Of a DNA stretch of 14,975 nt, positions 7,555-14,169 are shown piece after piece; positions within the stretch are counted from its first letter, which is position 1; every line of letters begins with the position of its first letter. The DNA comes from an uncultured Prevotellaceae bacterium. GTDB taxonomy: Bacteria; Bacteroidota; Bacteroidia; Bacteroidales; Bacteroidaceae. The notes beneath the pieces are model-generated. The model worked only from the letters and a program-made list of their open reading frames with translations, did no database searches and was not told where the DNA came from. The translations under genes were made by a program, and so were the position numbers. The stretch spans positions 1 to 14,975 of the forward strand of contig CALELI010000014.1 of the NCBI GenBank assembly GCA_937902455.1, read 5' to 3'.

Positions 7555-7562
7555 TAACTTTG
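7555..7562 (+). promoter_or_regulatory. -7 box (TAACTTTG) of the rpsA promoter
   Basis: A perfect TAnnTTTG box 86 bases upstream of the rpsA start codon. The expected -33 position about 20 bases upstream carries only a weak match. Transcription would start near 7566, leaving a leader of about 80 bases. Confidence 0.65.
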
Positions 7563-7573
7563 CGGTCGCTTTG

Positions 7574-7587
7574 CGCGTGTTTACGCG
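7574..7587 (+). other. Small hairpin in the rpsA leader
   Basis: CGCGT (7574-7578), loop GTTT, then ACGCG (7583-7587) form a short G+C-rich stem near the predicted 5' end of the rpsA mRNA. The rest of the leader is A/T-rich with no Shine-Dalgarno sequence. It could protect the 5' end or take part in control of S1 synthesis; this is inference. Confidence 0.4.
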
Positions 7588-7648
7588 TGAGGTCATTTAT
7601 TAACAACATAATGTCTAACTGTATCAATTAAAAAAACAATTTAAAATT

Positions 7649-9457
7649 ATGGCAGACAATTTAAAGAACATTCAGCCGCTGGAAGGTTTCGACTGGGAAG
7701 CATTCGAACACGACGGCAAAAGCGCAGCAAACATTGCTGAAGAAACAAAGGCCTATGAAGGCACTCTTAACAATGTAACTGCAAACGAGGTAGTTGAAGG
7801 TACTGTATCAGCACTCAACGACCGTGAAGTTGTAGTAAACATTGGTAGTAAGTCAGACGGTATCATTCCAAGAAATGAATTCCGTTACAACCCAGACCTC
7901 AAGGTTGGTGACAAAGTTGAGGTTTACGTTGAAAACCAGGAAGACAAGAAGGGTCAGCTTATCCTTTCTCACAAGCGTGCTCGCCAGGAGAAGTCTTGGG
8001 ACCGCGTAAATGAGGCTATGGAAAAGGGCGAAATCGTTCAGGGTTTTGTTAAGTGCAGAACTAAGGGCGGTATGATCGTTGACATATTTGGCACAGAGGC
8101 ATTCCTTCCAGGTAGCCAGATTGACGTTCGTCCAATCCACGATTATGACACATTCGTAAACAAGACAATGGAATTCAAGATTGTAAAGATCAATCAGGAA
8201 TTCAAGAACGTAGTTGTTTCTCACAAGGCAATCGTTGAGGAAGAACTCGAAGCACAGAAGAAGGAAATCATCGGTCGTCTCGAAAAGGGTCAGATTCTCG
8301 AAGGTGTTGTCAAGAACATCACATCTTACGGAGTATTCATCGACCTCGGTGGCGTAGACGGTCTCATCCATATCACAGACCTCTCTTGGGGCCGTGTAAA
8401 CGATCCTAAGGAAGTTGTTGAGCTCGAGCAGAAGATCAACGTCGTTATCCTCGACTTCGATGAGGAAAAGAAGCGTATTGCTCTTGGTCTCAAGCAGCTT
8501 GCTCCACATCCATGGGATGCTCTCGATCCAGACCTCAAGGTTGGTGACAAGATCCACGGTAAGGTTGTAGTTATGGCTGACTATGGTGCATTCATCGAGA
8601 TTGCTCCAGGCGTAGAAGGTCTCATCCACGTAAGCGAAATGAGCTGGAGCGCACACCTCCACAGTGCTCAGGACTTCATGAAGGTTGGAGACGAGGTTGA
8701 CGCTGTTATCCTCACACTCGATCGTGAAGAAAGAAAGATGTCTCTCGGCATCAAGCAGCTTAAGGACGACCCTTGGAGCGGCATCGAAGAGAAATATCTC
8801 GTTGGCAGCAAGCACACAGCTAAGGTACGCAACTTCACTAACTTCGGTGTATTCGTAGAAATCGAAGAAGGTGTTGACGGACTTATCCACATCAGCGACC
8901 TCTCTTGGACAAAGAAGGTTAAGCATCCATCAGAGTTCTGCAAGGTTGGCGACCCTATCGAAGTTGTTGTTCTTGACATCGACAAGGAAAACCGTCGTCT
9001 CAGCCTCGGTCACAAGCAGCTTGAAGAAAATCCTTGGGACAAGTTCGAGGAGAAGTACGTTCAGGATTCAATCCATGAAGGTAAGATCATCGAAGTTCTC
9101 GACAAGGGAGCTGTAGTTCAGCTTGAAGACGGAGTTGAAGGTTTTGCTACTCCAAAGCACCTCGTTAAGGAAGATGGAAGCCAGGCTCAGCTTGGTGAGA
9201 CTCTTGATTTCAAGGTAATCGAGTTCAACAAAGACGCTAAGAGAATCATTCTTTCTCACAGCCGCATCTTCGAAGATGTTCAGCGTGCAGAGGCTAAGAA
9301 GAACGCTCCTAAGAAGCCAGCAAAGAAAGCAGAACAAACTCCTGGTATCCAGAACAAGGCAGCAAGCACTACTCTTGGTGATCTTGATGTTCTCGCTGCA
9401 TTGAAGGACAAGATGAACGAAAAGGCTGAAGAAACTCCAGAGACTCCTGCTGAATAA
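7649..9457 (+). CDS. rpsA: 30S ribosomal protein S1
   Basis: A 602-residue S1 protein, which helps mRNA bind to the 30S subunit and matters most for messages with weak Shine-Dalgarno sequences. Six S1 (OB-fold) repeats can be followed at about residues 48-110, 130-192, 213-281, 298-368, 385-455 and 472-540. Repeats 3 to 5 carry the clear YGVFIDLGGVDGLIHITDLSW-like signature; repeats 1, 2 and 6 are more diverged. A Lys/Ala-rich stretch (about 550-565) and an acidic end follow, as in other Bacteroidetes S1 proteins. The ATG follows an A-rich tract with no Shine-Dalgarno sequence. Codon use is strongly biased, as expected for a highly expressed gene. It has its own promoter and terminator, so it is probably monocistronic. 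Confidence 0.97.
   Translation: MADNLKNIQPLEGFDWEAFEHDGKSAANIAEETKAYEGTLNNVTANEVVEGTVSALNDREVVVNIGSKSDGIIPRNEFRYNPDLKVGDKVEVYVENQEDKKGQLILSHKRARQEKSWDRVNEAMEKGEIVQGFVKCRTKGGMIVDIFGTEAFLPGSQIDVRPIHDYDTFVNKTMEFKIVKINQEFKNVVVSHKAIVEEELEAQKKEIIGRLEKGQILEGVVKNITSYGVFIDLGGVDGLIHITDLSWGRVNDPKEVVELEQKINVVILDFDEEKKRIALGLKQLAPHPWDALDPDLKVGDKIHGKVVVMADYGAFIEIAPGVEGLIHVSEMSWSAHLHSAQDFMKVGDEVDAVILTLDREERKMSLGIKQLKDDPWSGIEEKYLVGSKHTAKVRNFTNFGVFVEIEEGVDGLIHISDLSWTKKVKHPSEFCKVGDPIEVVVLDIDKENRRLSLGHKQLEENPWDKFEEKYVQDSIHEGKIIEVLDKGAVVQLEDGVEGFATPKHLVKEDGSQAQLGETLDFKVIEFNKDAKRIILSHSRIFEDVQRAEAKKNAPKKPAKKAEQTPGIQNKAASTTLGDLDVLAALKDKMNEKAEETPETPAE
7892..7914 (+). repeat. Copy 1 of a 23-base direct repeat within rpsA
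   Basis: This 23-base stretch, encoding PDLKVGDK, recurs exactly at 8528-8550, 636 bases (212 codons) away and in frame. It belongs to repeats 1 and 4 of the S1 array. Confidence 0.85.
8528..8550 (+). repeat. Copy 2 of a 23-base direct repeat within rpsA
   Basis: Identical to 7892-7914 and in the same reading frame, at the start of S1 repeat 4. The identity at DNA level goes beyond what the repeated domain needs and probably reflects codon bias or local gene conversion. Confidence 0.85.
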
Positions 9458-9485
9458 TTCAGACTATACGTTATATATATAATAA

Positions 9486-9521
9486 GGTGTGCGCTGGTTT
9501 CGACTAACGCACATCTTTTTT
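9486..9521 (+). terminator. rpsA rho-independent terminator
   Basis: GGTGTGCG (9486-9493) pairs with CGCACATC (9508-9515) with one G-U pair. An inner stem closes on a TTCG tetraloop, and six T (9516-9521) follow. It lies 28 bases after the rpsA stop. Confidence 0.85.
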
Positions 9522-9592
9522 CAGTATTAGTACTCCTTGTACAAAGGGCCAAAATGGACGGATTATTTATATGAGTTTCAAATACAGTTTCC

Positions 9593-9602
9593 TCGTTAAC
9601 GA
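9593..9602. promoter_or_regulatory. 10-base perfect palindrome, possible operator
   Basis: TCGTTAACGA is a perfect inverted repeat centred about 32 bases upstream of the -33 box at 9630. Its position suits a dimeric transcription factor site, but there is no direct evidence of one. Confidence 0.25.
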
Positions 9603-9629
9603 AAAATAACAAAAATAATTGTCATATAA

Positions 9630-9661
9630 TTTGGTTATTTCAAAAAAGATTGCTATTTTTG
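9630..9661 (+). promoter_or_regulatory. Promoter of the small sorting-domain protein gene
   Basis: TTTG (9630-9633), a 20-base spacer and TATTTTTG (9654-9661) form a consensus Bacteroidetes promoter. The predicted leader is about 24 bases long. Read-through from here could also supply the downstream sigma factor gene. Confidence 0.8.
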
Positions 9662-9688
9662 CAGTTGAAAGTATAAGTAGAACTGCGT

Positions 9689-10015
9689 ATGAATAAAAAA
9701 ATACTCATATTATTGATAGTAACCATGGTTTCAATGGTTCCACAAGTAATGATGGCTCAGGAAGTTACAAAGTCCGAGCCACAGAAAACACTTGTCGACC
9801 AGGAACTGAATGCCGTTACTATCACGTCAAGCGAATCAACTGTACTGATAAAGAATGCAGCCTCACAGGTTCTTGAGGTGTTTAACCTCGCAGGAGTAAA
9901 GGTTGCCTCAGTCAAGATCGACAGCGACAGCAAGACATTGACATTTAATGACCTTCCAAAAGGATGCTATATTCTTAAAGTAGGAAAGACAGTGCGCAAA
10001 GTGTATTTGAAATAA
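9689..10015 (+). CDS. Small exported protein consisting mainly of a T9SS type A-like sorting domain
   Basis: A 108-residue protein with a signal peptide (residues 1-23, predicted cut MMA|QE) and a mature part of about 85 residues. Residues from about 48 to the end (TVLIKNAASQ ... LEVFNLAGVKVAS ... LPKGCYILKVGKTVRKVYLK) follow the pattern of a T9SS type A C-terminal sorting domain. That domain normally directs a large cargo protein through the type IX system and is then cleaved. Here almost no cargo is left between it and the signal peptide. The gene has its own promoter and a strong terminator and sits just upstream of the ECF sigma operon. Similar small proteins are seen in Prevotella-type genomes, but I know no assigned function. 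Possible roles are a secreted peptide, a competitor for the sorting machinery, or a reporter of secretion state; these are inference. Confidence 0.85.
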   Translation: MNKKILILLIVTMVSMVPQVMMAQEVTKSEPQKTLVDQELNAVTITSSESTVLIKNAASQVLEVFNLAGVKVASVKIDSDSKTLTFNDLPKGCYILKVGKTVRKVYLK

Positions 10016-10038
10016 TCAATATAGCTCAATGACATAAA

Positions 10039-10086
10039 TCCTTGTTTATGGAACCATCAAGATATCATAAACAAGGAATTTTTTTT
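10039..10086 (+). terminator. Strong terminator abutting the sigma factor start codon (possible attenuator)
   Basis: A perfect 12-base stem (10039-10050 with 10066-10077), a 15-base loop and eight T (10079-10086). It ends the upstream small gene, but its U-tract stops only 4 bases before the sigma factor ATG at 10091. The only Shine-Dalgarno-like motif, AAGGA (10073-10077), lies inside the right arm of the stem. Confidence 0.85.
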
Positions 10087-10090
10087 CAGA

Positions 10091-10633
10091 ATGTCCTTTA
10101 ACGAACAGGAAATATTAGCCAAACTTCAAGATCCATCGACCCGGAGAAGGGCCTTCGCGGAAGTCGTGAATCAATACAGTGAAACTCTGTACTGGCAGAT
10201 ACGACGTATGGTCGTAGATCATGAAGATGCTAATGATGTCCTTCAGAACACTCTCGTAAAAGCATGGACAAGCATCGGTTCGTTTCGAGGTGAAGCCAAA
10301 TTATCAACATGGCTATTCCGAATAGCATATCATGAGAGCCTGACATTTCTGGAACATAAGAAACAAAACATTTCGATTGACGACGTTAGTTCAGAGGTTT
10401 CCAACCAGCTTGAGAGCGACCCTTATTTCGACGGTGATGAAACCCAGGCAATGCTACAGACCGCCATCGAGACACTACCGGCTAAACAGAAGGCAGTCTT
10501 TAACATGAAGTATTTCGAGGAGAAGACATACGAAGAAATTTCTGCAATCACGGGCACAAGCGTAGGCGCCCTTAAAGCATCCTATCACATAGCAATTGAA
10601 AAAATCTCTCATTTTTTTGATACACACGATTAA
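10091..10633 (+). CDS. RNA polymerase ECF sigma factor, RpoE-like
   Basis: A 180-residue group IV sigma factor. Region 2 spans about residues 25-92 (DANDVLQNTLVKAWTSIGSF, 47-64, then STWLFRIAYHES, 72-83). Region 4 spans about 120-172, with helix-turn-helix YEEISAITGTSVGALKASY (147-165). Length and order are normal, and the N-terminus (FNEQEILAKLQDP) matches what I know of Bacteroidetes RpoE-like proteins, so the ATG is trusted even though a terminator lies immediately before it. By family it directs RNA polymerase to stress or envelope promoters and is usually held by a membrane anti-sigma factor. The next two genes encode a single-pass protein and a periplasmic Spy/CpxP-like protein, which fits an envelope-stress module. 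No consensus promoter is visible directly upstream. Confidence 0.95.
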   Translation: MSFNEQEILAKLQDPSTRRRAFAEVVNQYSETLYWQIRRMVVDHEDANDVLQNTLVKAWTSIGSFRGEAKLSTWLFRIAYHESLTFLEHKKQNISIDDVSSEVSNQLESDPYFDGDETQAMLQTAIETLPAKQKAVFNMKYFEEKTYEEISAITGTSVGALKASYHIAIEKISHFFDTHD

Positions 10634-10686
10634 ACCATTTGAAAATTAACAAGTCTTAAAGATAAAGATACAAAAGTTTAGGAGTT

Positions 10687-11049
10687 ATGATGAACGAAAA
10701 AGACATAGAATTACGCTTTGGCAAGAAGAATCCATTTACTGTGCCTGAAGGTTATTTCGACAGCCTGACAGATAGTATTATGGCAAAGTTGCCTCAGGCT
10801 AATGTTGTGGAACTCAAGCCAAGGAAGCATTCCTATTGGAAAGAATGGACCGCAGTTGCAGCAGCATGCCTGATAGGTGCATTTGTATTTTTGCACAACA
10901 ACAAGCCAGCCGGAGACAATAACGTCACCGCTGCAAATGAGACTGTATACGATGAGCAGTACCAACAGGATATGATGGAATATGCCATGGTAGATGCCAG
11001 TGATGTTTACGCATACCTTTCAGGTGAAGGCGTGGTTGAAAATATGTAA
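10687..11049 (+). CDS. Single-pass membrane protein, probable anti-sigma-like partner of the ECF sigma factor
   Basis: A 120-residue protein with a short N-terminal cytoplasmic part containing NPFTVPEGYFDSL (15-27), a motif recurring in Bacteroidetes proteins encoded next to ECF sigma factors. One membrane segment follows (about 53-69, WTAVAAACLIGAFVFL), then an acidic, Tyr- and Met-rich outer part. It shows no zinc-binding anti-sigma motif. The layout (cytoplasmic head, one membrane span, periplasmic tail) and position 53 bases after the sigma gene suggest an anti-sigma or accessory role, which is inference. Two ATG codons are in tandem. An AGGAG sequence (10680-10684) is 2 bases from the first and 5 from the second, so the true start may be 10690. 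The AGGAG is one of very few real Shine-Dalgarno sequences in the window. Confidence 0.8.
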   Translation: MMNEKDIELRFGKKNPFTVPEGYFDSLTDSIMAKLPQANVVELKPRKHSYWKEWTAVAAACLIGAFVFLHNNKPAGDNNVTAANETVYDEQYQQDMMEYAMVDASDVYAYLSGEGVVENM

Positions 11050-11076
11050 ACCGTTTGATTATCTAAAAAACATAGC

Positions 11077-11652
11077 ATGAAGCAACTAATCTTGATATTA
11101 TCCTTTGCATTGGCTTTTGCCACTGTATCGGCACAGCCTAAGTTTCCCACTCAGCAGAAACAGCAATTTTCTCCTGAGCAGTTCCAGAAGCATATGGAGT
11201 CATATATCAAGTGGGCTGCTCAACTGACAGATGACGAGGCACAGAAGTTCTTCCCAATGCTTTCGGAAATGCAAAAGAAGCAAAGAGAGAATTCTCATCA
11301 GATTCGTCAGCAGATGCAGAAAGGTAATAACGCGAAGACTGAGGCTGAATTTGAGAATATCCTAAAAGAGACCACACGCCTTGAGTCTCTTAACAAAAAA
11401 CTTGATTCTGACTACAACAAGAAGTTCAAGACGGTACTTTCATGGAAGAAAATATACAAAGTACGTCAGGCCCTTGAACAATATAACATGATGGCACTGC
11501 AAAGATTTACTCCACAGGGTGGCATGAGAAACGGCATGCCTGGTTTTGGCGGCGCGAATCAGAATGGACCTTTTGGAAAGAGAGACCAGCAGAACAAGCG
11601 TCCTAATCCTATGTGGAATGGTCAGCAGAATCAAGATAATTCCTCCAAATAA
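11077..11652 (+). CDS. Periplasmic Spy/CpxP-like helical protein
   Basis: A 191-residue exported protein with a signal peptide (residues 1-19, predicted cut VSA|QP). The mature part is highly charged and predicted helical, rich in Gln, Lys and Glu, with segments such as LTDDEAQKFFPMLSEMQKKQRE (about 51-72). These recall the Spy/CpxP family of ATP-independent periplasmic chaperones and metal/envelope stress sensors. The C-terminal about 45 residues are Gly-, Asn- and Gln-rich and probably disordered. It follows the sigma and membrane protein genes by 27 bases and precedes fbp by 4 bases. I infer a periplasmic chaperone or stress sensor acting with the sigma module. Similarity is at the level of composition and layout, so the name is tentative. 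Confidence 0.8.
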   Translation: MKQLILILSFALAFATVSAQPKFPTQQKQQFSPEQFQKHMESYIKWAAQLTDDEAQKFFPMLSEMQKKQRENSHQIRQQMQKGNNAKTEAEFENILKETTRLESLNKKLDSDYNKKFKTVLSWKKIYKVRQALEQYNMMALQRFTPQGGMRNGMPGFGGANQNGPFGKRDQQNKRPNPMWNGQQNQDNSSK

Positions 11653-11656
11653 CTGA

Positions 11657-13672
11657 ATGACAAAAAAAAATGATAGCACCCTGACTGATGAGCAGATAAG
11701 GGGTGACTTGCGCTACTTGCAGTTATTGGCACAAAGTTATCCAAATATTGCAGCTGCGAGCACTGAAATCATAAATCTTGAGGCAATCCTCAATCTACCA
11801 AAACCAACAGAGCATTACATCTCCGACCCCCATGGCGAGAGTGATGCTTTTAATCATGTATTGAAGAACGCATCCGGATACATAAAGCGCAAGGCAAAGG
11901 AAGTGCTGGGAGACGGGCTCTCGCGTGAGGAAAGCCGGGATTTCTGTACATTGATCTACTATCCCGAACAAAAACTGCATCTCATTAAATCCGAAAAAAC
12001 AGAGCAGGAGATAAATGAGTTCTATTCAAAAACCCTTGTACGTCTTGTCCTCGTATGCAGGGAGATTTCATCAAAGTACACTCGTTCAAAGGTTCGTAAG
12101 GCATTACCAAAGAACTTTGAATATATCATTCAGGAACTCTTACACGAATCAGCAGACGGAAAGAAGCACAGATATTATCAAAGGATTTTTGATTCGATCA
12201 TAGAAACAGGTCAGGCTGACGCATTTATCATTGAATTAAGCAAACTCATCCAGAAACTTGCCATTGACCGCCTGCATATTCTGGGCGATATATTTGACAG
12301 GGGAAATGGAGCTCATCTTATCATGGACACTCTATGTGAATTCCAGAATTTTGATATTGTATGGGGCAACCACGACATCGAATGGTTTGGTGCTGCAGCA
12401 GGAAATAAGGCGTGTTTATGCAATGTCCTAAGGATTGCACTCAGATATGGCAACCTTGTAACATTAGAGGACGGATATGGAATTAACCTGCTGCCACTTG
12501 CTACTTTTGCAATGGAGACCTATGCTGATGACCCTTGTGAGCCGTTCCAGGTACTGAATGTATACGATGGAGTACAACGAGAGAGAGATCCCAAAATGAA
12601 TCGTCTGATGGCACAGATGCACAAAGCCATTGCCGTTATTCAGTTTAAGGTCGAAGCGGAAATCATTAACCGCCGTCCGGAGTTTGACATGCAAGATAGG
12701 CTGCTTCTCCATCTTGTTGACTATGAGAATGGAACTGTAACTATTGACGGAAAGGAATATGATATGTGTGATACCAACTTTCCAACAATTGACCCACATG
12801 ATCCATATAAACTGACTCCAGATGAAAATGATGTAATGGAACGCCTGGTTCATACATTCAAGATGTGTGACGAATTAAAGAAGCATCTCCAATGCCTACT
12901 TTCTCATGGAAACATGTACAACATTGCCAATAATAATCTAATGTTCCACGCATCCGTTCCTCTTAACGAAGACGGTTCGTTGCGCAAGGTTGTAATTAAA
13001 GGCAAGAAGTATGCCGGAATCAACCTAATGAAGAAGGTCGGAGAGATTGTACGTCAGGCATTCCACAATGATGGAAGTGACGATGACAAGCTGTATGCAC
13101 GCGATTTCCTGTGGTACCTATGGTGCGGAAAGAACTCTCCACTCTACGACAAGGACCGCATGACCACATTCGAGCGCTATTTCATCAAGGATGAATCCTC
13201 ACATACCGAGAATAAAGGCTATTATTATCAATACAGCGATGATGAGAAGGTGATGTGCAAGATAATGGATAATTTCGGGGTAAGAGGTAAAAACCGGCAC
13301 ATCATAAACGGCCATGTACCAGTTCGTATTCTCAAAGGCGAAAAGCCAGTAAAAGCCAACGGCAAGCATCTCGTAATTGACGGTGGATTCTCACGCGCCT
13401 ATCAACCAAAGACCGGTATTGCAGGATACACTCTCGTTTATGATTCGCATGGGCTTGAACTTGTACAGCACGAACCATTTGTGTCTTCCGAAGAAGCAAT
13501 AAAAAGGGCAAAAGACATTAAAAGTACGACTCAGATTGTCGAATCAACATCCAAACGTATCAGGGTCAAAGATACAGACAAAGGCAAAGAACTACAAGCC
13601 AATGTCGATAACCTAAAGAAATTGCTTTATGCCTACCGTCACGGATTCATAAAGCAAATCCAGAATAGTTAA
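11657..13672 (+). CDS. fbp: Fructose-1,6-bisphosphatase, class III
   Basis: A 671-residue class III FBPase, which removes the 1-phosphate from fructose-1,6-bisphosphate in gluconeogenesis. It is the Firmicutes/Bacteroidetes type, unrelated in sequence to class I FBPase. The metallophosphatase core is visible: SDPHGE (56-61), GDIFDRG (210-216), GNHDIEW (237-243), and INGHVP further downstream as the late His ligand. Length matches the family (about 640-670). The start codon lies 4 bases after the stop of the Spy-like gene, which suggests co-transcription and coupling with the envelope-stress genes. smpB follows after 19 bases. Assignment is secure. Confidence 0.96.
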   Translation: MTKKNDSTLTDEQIRGDLRYLQLLAQSYPNIAAASTEIINLEAILNLPKPTEHYISDPHGESDAFNHVLKNASGYIKRKAKEVLGDGLSREESRDFCTLIYYPEQKLHLIKSEKTEQEINEFYSKTLVRLVLVCREISSKYTRSKVRKALPKNFEYIIQELLHESADGKKHRYYQRIFDSIIETGQADAFIIELSKLIQKLAIDRLHILGDIFDRGNGAHLIMDTLCEFQNFDIVWGNHDIEWFGAAAGNKACLCNVLRIALRYGNLVTLEDGYGINLLPLATFAMETYADDPCEPFQVLNVYDGVQRERDPKMNRLMAQMHKAIAVIQFKVEAEIINRRPEFDMQDRLLLHLVDYENGTVTIDGKEYDMCDTNFPTIDPHDPYKLTPDENDVMERLVHTFKMCDELKKHLQCLLSHGNMYNIANNNLMFHASVPLNEDGSLRKVVIKGKKYAGINLMKKVGEIVRQAFHNDGSDDDKLYARDFLWYLWCGKNSPLYDKDRMTTFERYFIKDESSHTENKGYYYQYSDDEKVMCKIMDNFGVRGKNRHIINGHVPVRILKGEKPVKANGKHLVIDGGFSRAYQPKTGIAGYTLVYDSHGLELVQHEPFVSSEEAIKRAKDIKSTTQIVESTSKRIRVKDTDKGKELQANVDNLKKLLYAYRHGFIKQIQNS

Positions 13673-13691
13673 CGATATGTAAGTATTGACA

Positions 13692-14162
13692 ATGGGAAAA
13701 GAGAAAACAAACATAAATAAGAAGATAAACATAAAGAACAAGAGGGCTTCGTTCGAATATGAATTCGTTGATGAATACACAGCGGGAATAGTCCTTACAG
13801 GCACAGAAATTAAGTCCATCCGTGCAGGAAAGGCAGGCTTGACAGAAACATACTGTTATTTCATCAACAAGGAATTGTGGGTGAAGAACATGTATATTGC
13901 ACACTATTTCCAAGGTTCATTTGCAAATCATGTCGAAAAACGTGAACGCAAGTTATTACTTAACCGTAAGGAACTTAGATCGCTTGAAAACGAATGCAAG
14001 AATCCTGGATTCACAATCGTTCCGACATCCTTGTTCATTGACGAGAACGGTCGTGCCAAGTTAAACATCGCACTTGCACGCGGTAAGAAACAATATGACA
14101 AACGTCAGTCCCTTAAAGCCAAAGAGGACCGACGCGAAATGGATCGGGCATTCAAGAAATAA
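13692..14162 (+). CDS. smpB: SsrA-binding protein SmpB
   Basis: A 156-residue SmpB, which binds tmRNA and brings it to stalled ribosomes for trans-translation. The core reads RASFEYEFVDEYTAGIVLTGTEIKSIR with KAGLTETYCY after it. The C-terminal tail GKKQYDKRQSLKAKEDRRE is the helix that enters the mRNA channel. The ATG at 13692 is preferred; an in-frame TTG at 13686 would add two residues and is less likely. The first about 18 residues form a Lys/Asn-rich extension. It sits 19 bases after fbp with no promoter visible, so it is probably the last gene of that transcription unit and ends at the hairpin at 14172-14207. Confidence 0.96.
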   Translation: MGKEKTNINKKINIKNKRASFEYEFVDEYTAGIVLTGTEIKSIRAGKAGLTETYCYFINKELWVKNMYIAHYFQGSFANHVEKRERKLLLNRKELRSLENECKNPGFTIVPTSLFIDENGRAKLNIALARGKKQYDKRQSLKAKEDRREMDRAFKK

Positions 14163-14169
14163 TGACATA

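Noticed and set aside
7853..8926. Open frame of 357 codons on the minus strand opposite rpsA
   Set aside because: It lies wholly within rpsA. Its product is rich in Asn, Leu, Val and Cys without any motif, and it results from the biased codons of rpsA, which rarely produce stops on that strand.
13686..13691. TTG start two codons upstream of the smpB ATG
   Set aside because: The ATG at 13692 gives a normal SmpB N-terminus, and there is no Shine-Dalgarno sequence favouring the TTG.
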